Part shown: piece by piece, positions 10,990 through 24,601 of the stretch | How positions within the stretch are numbered: position 1 is the first letter of the stretch | How the letters are laid out: every line of letters begins with the position of its first letter | Assembly (NCBI RefSeq): GCF_029784135.1 | Contig: NC_073746.1 | Span: forward strand, 63,552,763 to 63,616,762 | Length of the DNA stretch: 64,000 bases | Reading direction: 5' to 3' | Source: Toxorhynchites rutilus septentrionalis | Taxonomy: Eukaryota; Arthropoda; Insecta; Diptera; Culicidae | Position numbers and translations under genes: made by a program | The notes under the pieces: generated by a model | Database searches by the model: none | The model's input: the letters and a program-made list of their open reading frames with translations, nothing else | Told to the model about the DNA's origin: nothing

Positions 10990-13850
10990 ATTCGATCTAA
11001 AAATTTTACGTAAATATCGCCGCTGTAGAAGAAAATGTACCAATACCTCAGTTCGTCACCATTCTTAGGAGCTTACCGTCTCCATACCGACTATTAATGA
11101 CGGATCTGAGTCTAGATGTCTTCAACGTCCAATTCACGTAACAATTGAAGCCGACTGAACACGAGTAATGCTGTACGTTTCGGATTATATTTGGAATTAT
11201 GGATTTGGACATTGATCTTCAAAATAATACAATATTTGGCTTCGAAAATCCAAGGGAAATACAAGAAATGCCAATGCACTCTCGACGAGTCACCATTTAA
11301 AGCGAATTATAGGCCAGACGGATCATTGGGCCGTTCTTTTTAAAATTATGCTAGAAAAGCGGCGACGGACAATGGAACGTGCTACCGGGGCATGCTGATT
11401 TTTTTTTATCAGAATTCGAGAATATAGATAGGAACAATCCTTGTTTTTAACAGAATAGCGCTATGCTCCATACAAATCGCGACAAAATCTAGTTGTTGCG
11501 CTTGAAATTACCTGGCCGCATAGCGTAGTCATCGAATCGGCTTAGAGTCGATTTTCATTTTTCATCTTCGAAAATGTTGGACCCTGGTAAAGATATTGTA
11601 TACCATACACAATCTCCACTTCATAATAAAAAAATAAAATATATCTAAAAATTTGTTCAGTACAAACAAATCCTATGTTTTGAGATATTTTGAAAATGAA
11701 CGGAAAACAAGCTACAAATTTTAGCTATGACAAAAAAGAATTCCGTGAGAAAACTAACTGTTCATGAGTGGATTTGTGTTGCTTTCGTGGTTAACACCAA
11801 ATCAATTTAAAATTCCTTCATTCCTGAAAGTTATCCGCATTTCGCATAGAACGGAATAGCTTCTACAAAACTTGCGAAATCGCACCTCTAATGGATATAA
11901 GCAATCACATTTCCATTGGTTAGCCAGGTGATACTAAGTGCGATAGAGTACCGATCAAAAAACCAGAAACACAAATCTGAATGACAAAGCACCTCTTTGA
12001 ACTCGACAAAATACTGAATACACGATTCCCATATCAACGCCTCTGTTGCGAAACAACACAACGTCCGAAATATCATTACGAATTCATCGCTAAATGCCAC
12101 CAAATGAGTCAATCATCGCGATTAGTGCATCGTACATTTGTTTTTTTCTGCGACCACATTAAAATATTACGGCCAACAACAACAGCAACAGTTGACGGAC
12201 CGGAGTTGATGATAATCGAAACGACAGCGCCATGCAGTAAAAGACAGCATGGAACTGCACTACCTAATTACCTTGTCCGTCGGTCGAATCCGTAAACACC
12301 TGGCGAAATTGGCCTTTGTTCCATCTTATAGGAATCGATGCGAACAGCGCTTGGGACATTTTCGCGACTTCATCCAATGGCAATGTTTCGAAGCATTTAA
12401 TTTCAACTTCTCGCTTCTAATTCCTCTCCTCTCACACACACACACGCACGTACGATTCATGATCCGCCCCCTCCTCACTCCATTGCTCCCTTCGAGAGGC
12501 ATTGCTTGCAACATGGAAAAAGACACCCACTTAAAGTTCTAAAATTAAATAATTCTGGAAACAGAACCGCGTCGCGTCTGCTCGCTCAATTCGAATTCGA
12601 GTCCGCGAAGGAGTGGTTGGAACAATTTTCGTTTGGGAAATATCGTGCGCCAAGAAGTGAACTGCTTGCGAGCTTGGCGTTGCGGCAGGTGGTGAGAAGG
12701 CAATCCCTAGGAACAAGCCCCTTCCCGTCCGTCTGGTTCAATCATTGCTCGCTTATGTTGGGCGCTGCGGCGGGGGTGTAGCGTGTTTCGCTCTTGCCAT
12801 TGTGCTTCTGCGTAAATAATTTATCGAAACCTGCGCACACGGGGGTGACACTCTTTACCCGTTTGCGCAAGCTTACCATAAATTATAGCTCATTAGATGG
12901 GCGATAATGGTTATTTGGGAGGATCCCACGATGGACCGATTGCATTCAAATTAGACGATTTATTTTTTTCTGGCTGGAATGGTGACGTTTTCCGTCCTAG
13001 TCAGTTGGTCAGTCAAGGGGGTTTCAATGTTACTTGTTTCAAATAGTAGGTGTTTTGAAAGATTATTTCGCGGAGTTTGAAACATCGTGTATCTAAATTA
13101 AACGAAGACAAGAAAGTCATTCACCTTTCTACTTTATGCGGTATGCCTTGACTAGCGGCTTGATAAACTCGCGAACTGAGCAGGAAGTGGTATCAATATT
13201 CAAACGCTATAAATCTCGACTAGCAATGAAACAAAAAATGAACCTGAAGATGCCTCGCAAACAAGCTCCGAGCGGTCATCAACTTATGTGTGCTCTATAA
13301 TTTTGGTCAAACCATATGTGAAAAGGTGACTTATTTCGGGGAATCCGTTTGAAAAATTTACCAGCATTCATAGTGATCATTATCAATATTGGCTATTCCA
13401 ACTTTTCCTTTGAAGGTAAATCAGTGAGGAAAGTATGCTGAACCAATGTCGTGCCTATGTGTACTGTATGCTCCAAGTCATCCTTGGAGATCATCGAGTG
13501 CTCTCCCATAACCCTGAGATTGTATTTTAAACTAACATACGCAAATACAAATCCCATAAATAACGGTACCTCAAGCTGGATTGGAGCCGTCGAGGTGTCC
13601 GCAAGAATTGTATTTTGTCTTTTGTTTTTCCGTTTTGTTGGATACTATCCCCACGAAAGTCCGGTTCGCAAATTAACCTCACAGACAGCACATGGAGAAG
13701 AGCTGCTGAAAGCCTCGTGGTTTCATCTAAGCTGGATAGGTAAACGGAGTTCAATAAATTTTGCGCACAATTTCCTTCTTTCGGATTGGCCCTTTCGATG
13801 CCATTGCTCTAACATTTTCATGTTACTAAATGTTTAATTAGGAGTATAAC
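10990..13850. other. Long intergenic stretch, no gene recognised
   Basis: About 2.9 kb with several 60-130-codon open frames on both strands but no domain I recognise. There is a CA/GT microsatellite near 12433-12450. The part at 12140-12800 is less A+T-rich and carries overlapping open frames in several phases, which suggests non-repetitive host DNA rather than a gene I can define. Confidence 0.4.
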
Positions 13851-14339
13851 TTGAAGAAATTTGGACACTTTTTGAAACAGTTCAATATTTTGTTCTAAAT
13901 TTTATTATTGAAAAAATATGTTATTACAAGTGCCTTGAACTCTCTAGTAGGGAAAGTGCGAGTAAAGTGGGTAAAGTTGCTTGCTTGGTAATATAACTTT
14001 TGACTATTGATACTGTATTGATAGTCACCTTAGCTTTAAGAAGTTTCATGACTTTTGAGTCATCCTGTACTTCAGTAGAGCATATCAAAATGTGAATAAT
14101 AACGGAAATTGCCCTCTCAGTAGCCATTCGGATGCAGTTTTGTGCCCATCGTATTGAGGGAATACCTCGCGAAATTCGGTTTATTTGATCTAAGCTATCA
14201 GTTTGGACGACTGTTCTCATGCGAAGTCTGTTCAAAAAGTATCGCAACTTTCGAATTTACGCGGACTACGTATATTCGATTCTAGATTTTCTGTGGCATT
14301 ATCCTGATACTCATGTCTCTCATGAGTTGTTGTCATGCT

Positions 14340-15740
14340 GACGAGTACGGCTATTTTGAAGCCATTCCATGCTAATCGATATACTTGTTCTCAGATTTTC
14401 GTGAAAATAGGTAGTTTTGTTCCTTATCGCAAATCATTAGACTCGTATATTTTTATTTTTTTTCATTAGGGTGACCATTTCCATTTTAAGGATGTCCGAA
14501 AAATCATCTTTTTCCTCTTTTTTCCAAAAATGACTTTTTCCAAAAATTCATAACTTTTGAACTACTACACCGATTCAGATGATCGACATATCAAATTAAA
14601 GCCAATCACCTGGCCTTTTTGAAAAATTACTGCATATAACTGCAGAAAATTTGAATTTTGCTCTCGTTATTATTGATTGTATTCTTTTTTGTTGTTTTCA
14701 TAGTCTCGAGACCAAAGGCGCTACATTTTTTTATATTTTTTCTGGAAGCTAAGGATTTTTCACATAAAATATGTCAAAACCAGGGAGGCATTTTTTTCGT
14801 TTTTGAGTTATGATTTTTCAAAGTTAACCGATGGTCCGAAAAATCATGTTTTCCACTACAAAAAATCATAACTTTTGATCTACTGAACCGATTCAGATGA
14901 TCGACATATCAAATTGAAGCCAATGAGTCTTAGTCTTATTTCATAAAATATTACACTCTGAATAAAAAAGGATTTTGTTTTCGTAATTATTGATTCTATA
15001 TGTTTTTTATAGCTTGCATCGTTTCGGGACCACCGGCGCCATTTTTTATATTTTTTCCCGAAAGCTGAGGTTTACTCACATAATATATCCAAATACCAGA
15101 GAGGTGTTATCTTTCCTTTTGAGGTTCTGATTTTTCAAAGTTAACATGTTTTCGGGTTTCGTTCAATATTTCAATGCGACTAGACTGGATGTATGTGACT
15201 ATACAGACAAACCTTTTTTTTGTGCGGGGGATGCGACCGCACAAAAAAAGTCGCATAAAAAAATCGTGCAAAACTTCACCAGCAGCTTTAAAAAATCATG
15301 AAAAATTATTCGCTTCCCTGGTTTCGAGATGTTATTTGAAAAATCCTCAGCTTTCCAGGAAAAATATAAAAAATATAGCGTCTTCGGTCCCGAGACCATG
15401 AAAACTATAAAAAACAAATACAATCAATAATAACAAAAACAATCAAATTTTCTGCAACTGTAGTGTTTTTCCAAAAAATACCAATTGGCTTTAATTTGAT
15501 ATATCGATCATCTGAATTGGTCCAGTGGTTCGAAAGTTATGAATTTTTGAAAAAAGTCATTTTTGGAAAAAAGAGGAAAAAGATTATTTTTCGGACAACC
15601 TTAAAATGGAAATGGTTACTTTAATGAAAAAAATAAAAAAAAATTTGTCTAATGTTTTGCGATAAGGAACAAAACCACAAATTTTTACGAAAATCTGAGA
15701 ACCACTACATCGGTTTAGCATGGAATGGCTGTTGAATTTT
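14340..15740. repeat. Self-complementary dispersed repeat (~1.4 kb)
   Basis: The left arm (about 14340-14830) and the right arm (about 15290-15740, reversed) share words in order: ccatgctaa, gttctcagattttcg, ttccttatcgcaaa, ccatttccattttaagg, cttttgaactac/cgaaagttatg, ctcgagaccaaaggcgc and aaccagggaggc. A second copy of the catcttttgaa...gatcgacatatcaaatt module lies between the arms (about 14864-14928). Related sequence occurs at 16296-17050, 20930-21700 and 27005-28150. No coding domain is visible. Confidence 0.65.
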
Positions 15741-15744
15741 CAGT

Positions 15745-16290
15745 TAATTTTTGACAACTGCTTTTCTTACACGAGTTTTGATTCATCTTCGATTTTTGCC
15801 TATTGTGCAATTCCAAATGAAATCGAACTAAAAATGTTGATTTTAAAAACTTGTATTTTTGATTCGAACGAAAGTTTGTATTTCGTTTGGGTTGGAGGAA
15901 ATATGAGTTTTCCACAGCATTTGGGAATTTTTTTGACTCAAGCGTAACTTTTTGAAAAGGGCGTATCGGTTTTAGTGAGAGAAATCTTTGATAATTTATA
16001 TCTCAAAAACAATGAGTCCTACCGATATAGTGTCTTAAAAAGAGTTATAGAGTATTGATGTCCAAACGTGAAAAAATATACACTGAGAAATAAAATTAGT
16101 ACTCTTTTTATTATTTAAAAAAAAACTTTAATTTGCAATATCTAAAACACATTTTTTTTTTCAATTTTTTCATATAAAATAGAAGTCATGTAAAAAAAAT
16201 AAGAAAATAGGTACAAGATGGTAAAACTATTTTTGACAAACTTTGTGCAACATCGATTTTTTATTAACTTTCGAAACTTCGAGTTTTTGT
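15745..16290. other. A+T-rich spacer, no gene
   Basis: Between two copies of the dispersed repeat. A+T-rich with short open frames only. tacactgagaaataaaa at 16078 resembles other possible MITE termini in the window but has no partner nearby. Confidence 0.35.
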
Positions 16291-16295
16291 ATCAT

Positions 16296-17909
<1,614 letters not shown>

Positions 17910-18159
17910 TGGACCAGTCTAGAAACGAAATATAAAAAATACGGGTCTAATTATTTCTGTTGAATTGCTGTGATTAGCTTCATGATCATGAACATGAACA
18001 GAAAACATGGGACATAGCCTTATTTTGACATCTAGCAAAGGAAACCCAAAACTAAACAAGTTTTTGCAGCATTGGTTTGAAGAGCTTCGAACGTGTCGAC
18101 TAATTTGCTGCGTGTACGATCAGTTTCGTTGCGATCAGTTTTGATTTCTACTACCATTT

Positions 18160-18357
18160 AACCATTTAAAGAAACCTGCAGCAGAATCGCATCGAATGCT
18201 TGTCGAAGCTTACGGTGAACATGCTCTTGGAAACTCACAGAGCTTCGAGTGGTACAGAAAATTTCCACAATTGTGATTTTGACGTGAGAAATGGACAGCG
18301 TGGAAAACCTCCGAAAAAATTCGAACACATTGAACTGCAAGCACTGCTGCTCGCTAG
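18160..18357 (+). pseudogene. mariner transposase N-terminal fragment
   Basis: Plus-strand frames give KKPAAESHRMLVEAYGEHAL, then a frame change and GDFDVRNG-like and PPKKFEHIELQALL-like pieces. This is the order of the mariner HTH region (AAESHR.LVEAYG, then DF.V.....G.P.KFE). It is separated from the C-terminal fragment at 20337 by about 2 kb of inserted DNA. The two could be halves of one disrupted copy. Confidence 0.6.
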
Positions 18358-18859
18358 GTTCAAATAAATATGTTTTAACCTGGCGAATCCGATAGTAATA
18401 AATAATACCTGGTGAATAGGGGAACTAGGGGTAAGGCCGGCACCTCTTGAGTTTTACTAGAAAACTCTGATTAACTATGTTTTTGAGCACTGTAGATGTT
18501 AGTATTTGTTATTTCAGACGTTCTAAATCACATCGAATCCACCGTGATCCTTCAAATGTCAAAATATTAATCAGAACAAACGTGAGTACCGAGATGCGCA
18601 ATCGGATATAATTTTTCCATAGTGGAGTTTAAGCTTTTATTCTTGAACGAGGTTTCAAATCTTTATTCATTGCTCTACAGTTTGTCCCCTGGATTGCTAC
18701 CGATCACTGGGATTTTAGTTGAGGTAAGTTAAAGCAATTAATGAATAAAAAAAATCGTCTTCTTAAAAATGTGTGCTTTTGGGGTAAGACCGTAACTTTT
18801 TGAGTGGAGTAAGCCCGGGATGGTTTACGATTAGTTGATAGTTATCGAGATATATTTTC

Positions 18860-19110
18860 AACAATTTCAGATGCCTTACAGCTAACAAAGAAAATCAAAT
18901 CGAGTTTTGGAATCCCCATGTCTCGAAGCTAGAACCAAGAAAGACCATATTTAAAGCGGAGTAGGAAGCGGAACATCTACTTGACATAGAGAGCCGATTT
19001 GATCACCCTGTTAACAAGCTAAAGAAAATGTCAGGATGCGATTGGTTAACCATAATTTTGAAGCGGAATCCAAATCTTACGTTCCCTTTGGTTACAGTCA
19101 CGAACTCAAT
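18860..19110 (+). pseudogene. pogo/CENP-B-type transposase fragment
   Basis: Translations give LTKKIKSSFGIP (psq-type HTH), an acidic LLDIESRFDHPVNKLKKM block and SGCDWLTIILKRNPNL. The last matches the CENP-B HTH pattern (KKM.G.DW...F.KRNP.L). Stops interrupt it. The upstream 18420-18860 has ggggtaagrccg words but no coding I recognise. Confidence 0.5.
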
Positions 19111-19165
19111 CTTTTCTGTGATTTGAGATCGAATCCTAGTGAGATTGAATGCGTCGTATGACGTA

Positions 19166-20305
19166 AAGGGAGTGTCACATCAAATTGCATCACGGAAAAA
19201 ACGCTGTAGAAATTTAATTTTTAGGAATTATATCTTCAGCTTTGGTTTTATAATCAGATAAGAGTGTATAGATCACGTTGGCCATGCTTCACTGTCAATT
19301 TTTCGTAAATTTGGAAAAATGTCGTCGAACGAAAAAGAGCGTCGTGAATTAATCTTGTACACTCATTTCGAGAATCCGGAGTTGTCACATCGGGACATCG
19401 GTAAGATGCTGGGAATCGTCCAATCCACGGTCAGCAGAGTACTAAAACGATACTTCGAGAACCTAACCATCGACCGGAAGGTGAAGAACGGCAAAAATGG
19501 ATGCTCCGTCAGTGAAAAAGATCACAAGCGCGTAGTTAAGCAGTTTAGACGTGATCCGAGAAGTTCGGTCCGGGATGTCGCCAATAAGCTGAATTTGTCA
19601 AGTTCATTCGTCCAGCGGACCAAGCAACGGGAGGGCCTGCGTACATACAAGGTTCAGAAGGCTCCTAAATTCAGCGTTCCGGAGGAGATTCGTAAGCAGA
19701 AACTATCCAAGTTTGCCAAAAAGTACATGGTGTGGCAAGCGATCTGCTCTTGCGGAAAGCGGAGCGCCCCCTTCGTGATGACCGGCACGGTAAACGGGCA
19801 GGTTTACCTTAAGGAGTGCCTACAGAAGCGCTTACTACCACTATTGAAGCAGCACGAGGGCCCGACCATCTTCTAGCCGGATCTCGCTTCGTGCCACTAT
19901 TCAAAGGACGTGTTGGAGTGGTACGAAGCCAACGGGGTCACCTTCGTGCCAAAGGAAATGAACCCGCCCAACGCGCCGGAGCTACGCCCAATAGAGAAAT
20001 ATTGGGCGATTATGAAGCAGGCCCTCCGGAAGAACCCAGAAGTTGTCAAATCGGAGGCGGACTTCAAGAGAAAATGGATTTCTGTTCAAAAAAAACTACA
20101 ACCTGACGTTGTACAGAACCTTATGGACGGGGTAAAGAGGAAGGTGCGAGCATACGGGCTTGGGCTCGAAGTATGATTAAAAAGAAAATGCCAAAAGTTG
20201 TCTAATAGTTTTTATTTTACTGTCTAAAATTTTCAAAAGGATCGGTCTACTGGGCGAATTTCTACAGCGTTTTTTCCGTGATGCAATTTGATGTGACACA
20301 CCCTT
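19166..20305 (+). mobile_element. ITmD37E-type (DD37E) transposon, TA target duplication
   Basis: The inverted termini are AAGGGAGTGTCACATC... at the left and ...GATGTGACACACCCTT at the right, agreeing over about 47 bp including a shared CACGGAAAAAACGCTGTAG. TA flanks both sides (19164-19165, 20306-20307). The 1140-bp element is probably non-autonomous because its transposase has an internal deletion and a stop. Confidence 0.9.
19319..20176 (+). pseudogene. DD37E transposase with internal deletion and one nonsense codon
   Basis: The frame opens MSSNEKERRELILYTHFENP and contains two helix-turn-helix blocks (LSHRDIGKMLGI.QSTVSRVLK near residues 20-45, SSVRDVANKLNLSSSFVQR near 80-98). After KLSKFAKK it passes directly to YMVWQAICSCG, so the segment with the first catalytic Asp is missing. 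A TAG at about 19874 interrupts just before PDLASCHYS (second Asp). The frame resumes to NAPELRPIEKYWA (catalytic Glu) with 37 residues between Asp and Glu, the DD37E signature. It ends at TGA near 20174. DD37E elements are known from mosquitoes. Codons beyond the stop are otherwise well kept, so inactivation looks fairly recent. Confidence 0.85.
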
Positions 20306-20336
20306 TATATCGGTGTAAATAAAAAAAACTGACCAC

Positions 20337-20870
20337 TTGAGGATATCGGAAACATTCCCGGAAGTAATCAATGTGGTCCTAGATTCCATCAAACTATTTG
20401 GTTGGCGTAACTTGATTATTATTGATTATTATCCAGTGTACTATGAGCTACTAAAACCTAAAGAAACCATTACGGGGGACCTCTACCAACGACAATTGAT
20501 GCGTTTGAGCCGTGCACTGAAGGAAAAACGGCCACAATACGAGCAAAGACACGATATAGGTATTTTGCAGCACGACAATGCTCAGTCGCATGTCGCGAAA
20601 CAGGTCAAAACATACTTTGAAACGCTGAAATGGGAGGTCCTAACCCACCCACCGTATTCTCTAGACATTGCTCCGTCCGATTACTACCTTTTTCGATCGA
20701 TGCAACATGACCTGGTTGACCAGCACTTCTCCAATTTTGATGAAGTCAAATATTGGATCGATTCGTGGTGAGCCCACAAACCGGCCGATTATTTCTGCAA
20801 AGGGATCCGTGAATTTTCAGAAAGATGGGAAAAAGTTGTGACTAGCGATGGGCGATATTTTGAATATTAA
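20337..20870 (+). pseudogene. mariner (DD34D) transposase C-terminal fragment, right-arm copy
   Basis: Nearly identical to the left-arm copy. It shows HDNAQSHVAK and APSDYYLF with 34 residues between the Asp residues, the same in-frame stop after YWIDSW, and the FSERWEKVV tail. One residue differs (LKPK here, RKPK on the left). It lacks an N-terminal half in place. A matching HTH fragment lies upstream at 18160-18357 in the same orientation, beyond the pogo-like and DD37E segments. Confidence 0.85.
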
Positions 20871-21801
20871 ATGTGTTACCATTTTTGCAGAATAAAGCAT
20901 AATTTTTGAAAAAAAAAAAACGAAGAAACTTACCGGTCAGCCATGTCATGTCATGCATGAAAAGTGGTAGTTTCGTTCTTTATTGCAAAAAATTTGCCCC
21001 GTATTTTTTATTTTTTCGTTAGGGTGACCGAAAAATCTTTTTTTCAACTCTTTCCCAAAAAAGACTTTTTTCAAAAATTCATAACTTTTGAATCACTAAA
21101 CCGATTTAAATGATCGACATATCAAATTGAAGCCAATAAGCTAGCCTGTTGTTAAATTGAACTTGCAAAAACAATGAATTTTGTTTGCGTAGTTATTGAT
21201 TCTAGTTGTTTTTTGTTGTTTTCATGGCTACATTTTTTATATTTTGCCTTGAAAGCTGAGGATTTTTTACATAACATATTTCGATATCAGAGATGCTATT
21301 TTTTTCGTTTTTGAGATATGTTTTTTCAAAGTTAACCGGTGGTCCATAAAATTATTTTTCCACTTTTATCCACTTTATTTTTCCAAAATAACTTGCAAAA
21401 ATTCATAACATTTGAACTACTAAACCGATTTAGATGATCGACATATTAAATAACTCCTGAACATATATTTCTACCATAATGATGTATTTGGAAAAGTTAT
21501 TGAAAATTATAAGCGAGTTCATAAAATTTCATGAACATGGCGGTATAACACGACAAACATATTAAAAGAGCCTGTCTACTATAAAAAAGACAATAAATAA
21601 GATTTTTTTAAATATCTCGAGAATGGCTGCATTTAGAAGAAGATTGATAAAGCTATTTTAAATTACTCCGGGATTTTTAATTTGTACCAAAAAATGATTA
21701 CAAATAATCATGAAGTTCATGAAGCTAATCACAGCAATTCAACAGAAAAAGGTATATGATGTCGCAGAAACACTTAGTTCTTATCGAAAATAATTAGACC
21801 C

Positions 21802-21802
<1 letters not shown>

Positions 21803-21856
<54 letters not shown>
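21803..21856. repeat. (TA)n microsatellite
   Basis: About 54 bp of TA dinucleotide at the join between the inverted-duplication flank and the 5'-truncated mariner that follows. Confidence 0.9.
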
Positions 21857-21858
<2 letters not shown>

Positions 21859-21859
21859 A

Positions 21860-23121
21860 AAAACGGCCACAATCCGATATTCATTGTATCGAGTCATACT
21901 ATAGCTTGTTGGAAAGGTATTTTTGCGCGCTATAATATAGTCCTTGACAGTGTTTTGCTTGGTTAAGTCGTTCGTGAGTTCTAGTGTCGCAAATATGGAG
22001 CAAAATAAAGAGAAAATCCGGCATATTTTACAGTACTACTATGACAAAGACAAAAATACATCTCAAGCTGCCAATAAAATTTGTGCAGTTTATGGACCCG
22101 ATACAGTTTCCATTTCCACCGCACAACGATGGTTTCAACGTTTTCGTTCTGGTGTAGAGGTCGTCGAAGATGCGCCACGCTCCGGAAGGCCTGTCGTCGA
22201 AAATTGCGACAAAATCGCTGAATTAGCCGAGAAAGACCGGCATAGTAGCAGCCGTAGCATCGGCCAAGAGCTGGGGATAAGTCATCAAACCGTTATTAAC
22301 CATTTGAAGAAGCTTGGATTCACAAAGAAGCTCGATGTATGGGTGCCACACACGTTAACGCAAAAAAACATCTTTGACCGTATCGACGCATGTGAATCGC
22401 TGCTGAATCACAACAAAATCGACCCGTTTCTGAAGCGGATGGTGACTGGCGATGAAAAGTGGGTCACTTACGACAACGTGAAGCGCAAACGGTCGTGGTC
22501 GAAGCCCGCTGAAGCGGCTCAGACGGTGGCCAAGCCCTCATTAACGGCCAGGAAGGTTCTGCTGTGTGTTTGGTGGGATTGTCAAGGAATAATCTATAAT
22601 GAGCTGCTTCCCTATGGCCAAACGCTTAATTCGGACCTGTACTGCCAACAACTGGACCGCTTGAAGGTAGCACTCATGAAGAAGAGGCCATCTTTGATAA
22701 ACAGAGGCCGCATTGTCTTCCATCAGGACAACGCCAGGCCACACACTTCTTTGGTGACGCGCCAGAAGCTCCGGGAGCTCGGATGGGAGGTTCTTTTGCA
22801 TCTGCCGTATAGTCCGGACCTTGCACCAAGTGACTACCACCTGTTTTTGTCCATGGCGAACGAACTAGGTAGCTAGGTAGGTAGAAGTAGGTAGGTAGAA
22901 GTTAGCCACAAAAGAGGCCTATGAAAATTGGCTATCCGTGTTTTTTGCCAATAAGGAAGCTAGCTTCTATAACAGGGGTATTATGAAGTTGGCATCTCGT
23001 TGGTAACAAGTCATCGAACAAAACGGCGCATATTTGACTTAAAACAGATGATTGTAACTAATTTTATGAACAAATGAAAATTCAAAAAAAATACCGCAGG
23101 ACTTTTTTGACAGCCTAATGT
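21860..23121 (+). mobile_element. mariner element, 5' terminus not visible
   Basis: The right terminus reads aataccgcaggacttttttgacagcctaa near 23090-23120, in reverse TTAGGCTGTCAAAAAAGTCC, a typical mariner inverted repeat. The matching left terminus is not present before 21995. The sequence runs into a (TA)n tract instead. The transposase frame lies inside. Confidence 0.75.
21995..23006 (+). pseudogene. mariner DD34D transposase, nearly intact, frameshifted near the C-terminus
   Basis: Starting at ATG 21995 (MEQNKEKIRHILQYYYDK) rather than the upstream in-frame ATG at 21944, because family members start close to the HTH. The order is: first HTH (SISTAQRWFQRFRSG), second HTH (SSRSIGQELGISHQTVINHL), VTGDEKWVTYDN (first Asp), WWDCQGIIYNELL, FHQDNARPHTSL (second Asp) and SPDLAPSDYHLF (third Asp), with 34 residues between the last two. 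The frame stops at 22876 in a run of TAGG/GTAGG repeats (22867-22903) that looks like local slippage. The expected tail (LATKEAYENW to MKLASRW) continues in another frame to a further stop near 23006. Catalytic residues are all present. The breaks are C-terminal only. Confidence 0.9.
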
Positions 23122-23700
23122 ATTATTACATATGATACAAAAAAATAAATTATGATATACTAGTTTTTTTTGTAATAAATACACCATTCGAAAATTCTTC
23201 ATTTCGTATAAAAAAATGTGTGAATAAGTTTTTTTTCTGGTTTTCTGGTTTTGTAGTGTAAGTGCACTGGATTACTTTTTTACGTGATTGTTTACGAGAT
23301 TTTATTCTACGCGATTCTCTTGAAATAACGCGATTTACTTGAAATTTCACGGTATTTGTATGCTCTTTGCTCGAAATTACGCGATTTCTTTTGCGCGCAC
23401 GCATCAGTCGCTTAAAAAAGGGATTCAATGTTCTCGTTTTAATAAGTTTTATGTGAGATGTAATTTTAACTTACATAACATCTCAAAATATAGCGATGTA
23501 CATAACATTGTACGATGAACGATAACATTTTTCAAAAGTATACAAATTGTAAGATAGGAATTATGACACTTGGTGAACTACTACTCTTCATCGCTTCCAT
23601 GCACGTGATGTATATATGATGCGGTGCAATGACATTCCATTAAAAAAATTGAGGGTTTGGCTACATCGACTTTGAGTACATCGTCATTTTTTAGATATTA
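23122..23700. other. Intergenic, with a cluster of ACGCGATTT-like words
   Basis: No gene is seen. Between 23270 and 23395 the words tacgtgattg, tacgagatttt, tacgcgattct, aacgcgattta and tacgcgatttc recur at irregular spacing of about 17-60 bp, like a degenerate minisatellite. Confidence 0.4.
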
Positions 23701-24330
23701 CTAGCTGACCCGGCAAACTTCGTCCCGCCCAAAATTTATTAATTATTATTAATACCTCCAAACATTCACGTTTTCTTACTTTCGATCATGGGTCAAATCG
23801 CAGAACTGTTCAATGATTCATCTTCTAATTGACCCTTTTCAATTTACTTTTGACTATTTTCAGACACAATTCACGTTCAAGATTTTTCAATCACTTGCAA
23901 TTAACATGATATAGGAGTGCGTTTTATCATATTAAAATCCATTTCCACATTCGAACAAAAATCAATTTCGTTGGCGCCATATAATTATACCATCATAGAA
24001 ACATTTCTCGTACCCAAAAACCGTCATATCCGTAATTTGGGTTCGTTTGTTTGATTAATTCTCGAGTTTACTGAAATTTGTGTTTCATTTGCATGTCGGC
24101 ACCCTCTTTTTTTTTCTTTCTTTATTAAAGAGATTTTCAGCCAAAGGCTGGTTCATCTCTAAAAGGAGGAGGAGTGTCTATTCAACATAGAAACATTTAT
24201 TGCATCCTAAAACTTCCACATGCCAAATTTTGGGTTCGTTTGCTTGATTAATTCTCGGGTTATAAATAAATATGTATTTCATTTGTGTTTGTATGTATGG
24301 TATTTGTATTTGTATTTGTATCATTTTTTA
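23701..24330 (-). mobile_element. Helitron-like family copy, reverse orientation, truncated
   Basis: It begins with the reversed 3' terminus A|CTAGCTGACCCGGCAAAC at 23701 and runs through monomer-related words (tgattaattctcgagttt, tgtgtttcatttgcatg, catagaaacatttattgc). The TC terminus is not found. The body fades near 24330. Confidence 0.65.
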
Positions 24331-24601
24331 AATCACCCTGCCGCAAAAAAGGTCCAGCGTTTATGTGAATATCTGAAAGGTCCCTAATAGTTCGCCAAAA
24401 CAGAATTTATGGCAGAATTTAATTCAAGAGAAGGAATGGAAGGGTGAAAATTCATAAAATTCATAAGGTCGAACATTTATGTTTCACATTTGTTCCTGGC
24501 GAATCTGCAACAATCGTGTTCAATACTCTACTCTGACGAACTGAACACAAGTTACGACTAAAACTGATGTCTGCTAAAATCATAAATAACAATTCTATAT
24601 A

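Larger units (their letters stand above)
19066..21708 (+). repeat. Right arm of the inverted duplication, split by a DD37E transposon
   Basis: Segments 19066-19165 and 20306-21708 together form the reverse complement of 16296-17783. The interruption (19166-20305) is exactly one TA-flanked transposon. The left arm keeps the uninterrupted site (gacgTAtatcggtg read in this orientation). The arm holds mariner C-terminal coding and a copy of the 14340-type dispersed repeat. Confidence 0.85.

Noticed and set aside
13451..13837. 128-codon open frame
   Set aside because: Mirrored by a 75-codon frame on the other strand, with no recognisable motif.
13924..14247. Transposase fragment next to a TIR-like word (ttcaaaaagtatcgcaactt)
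   Set aside because: The 107-codon minus frame shows no transposase motif, and no matching second terminus was found.
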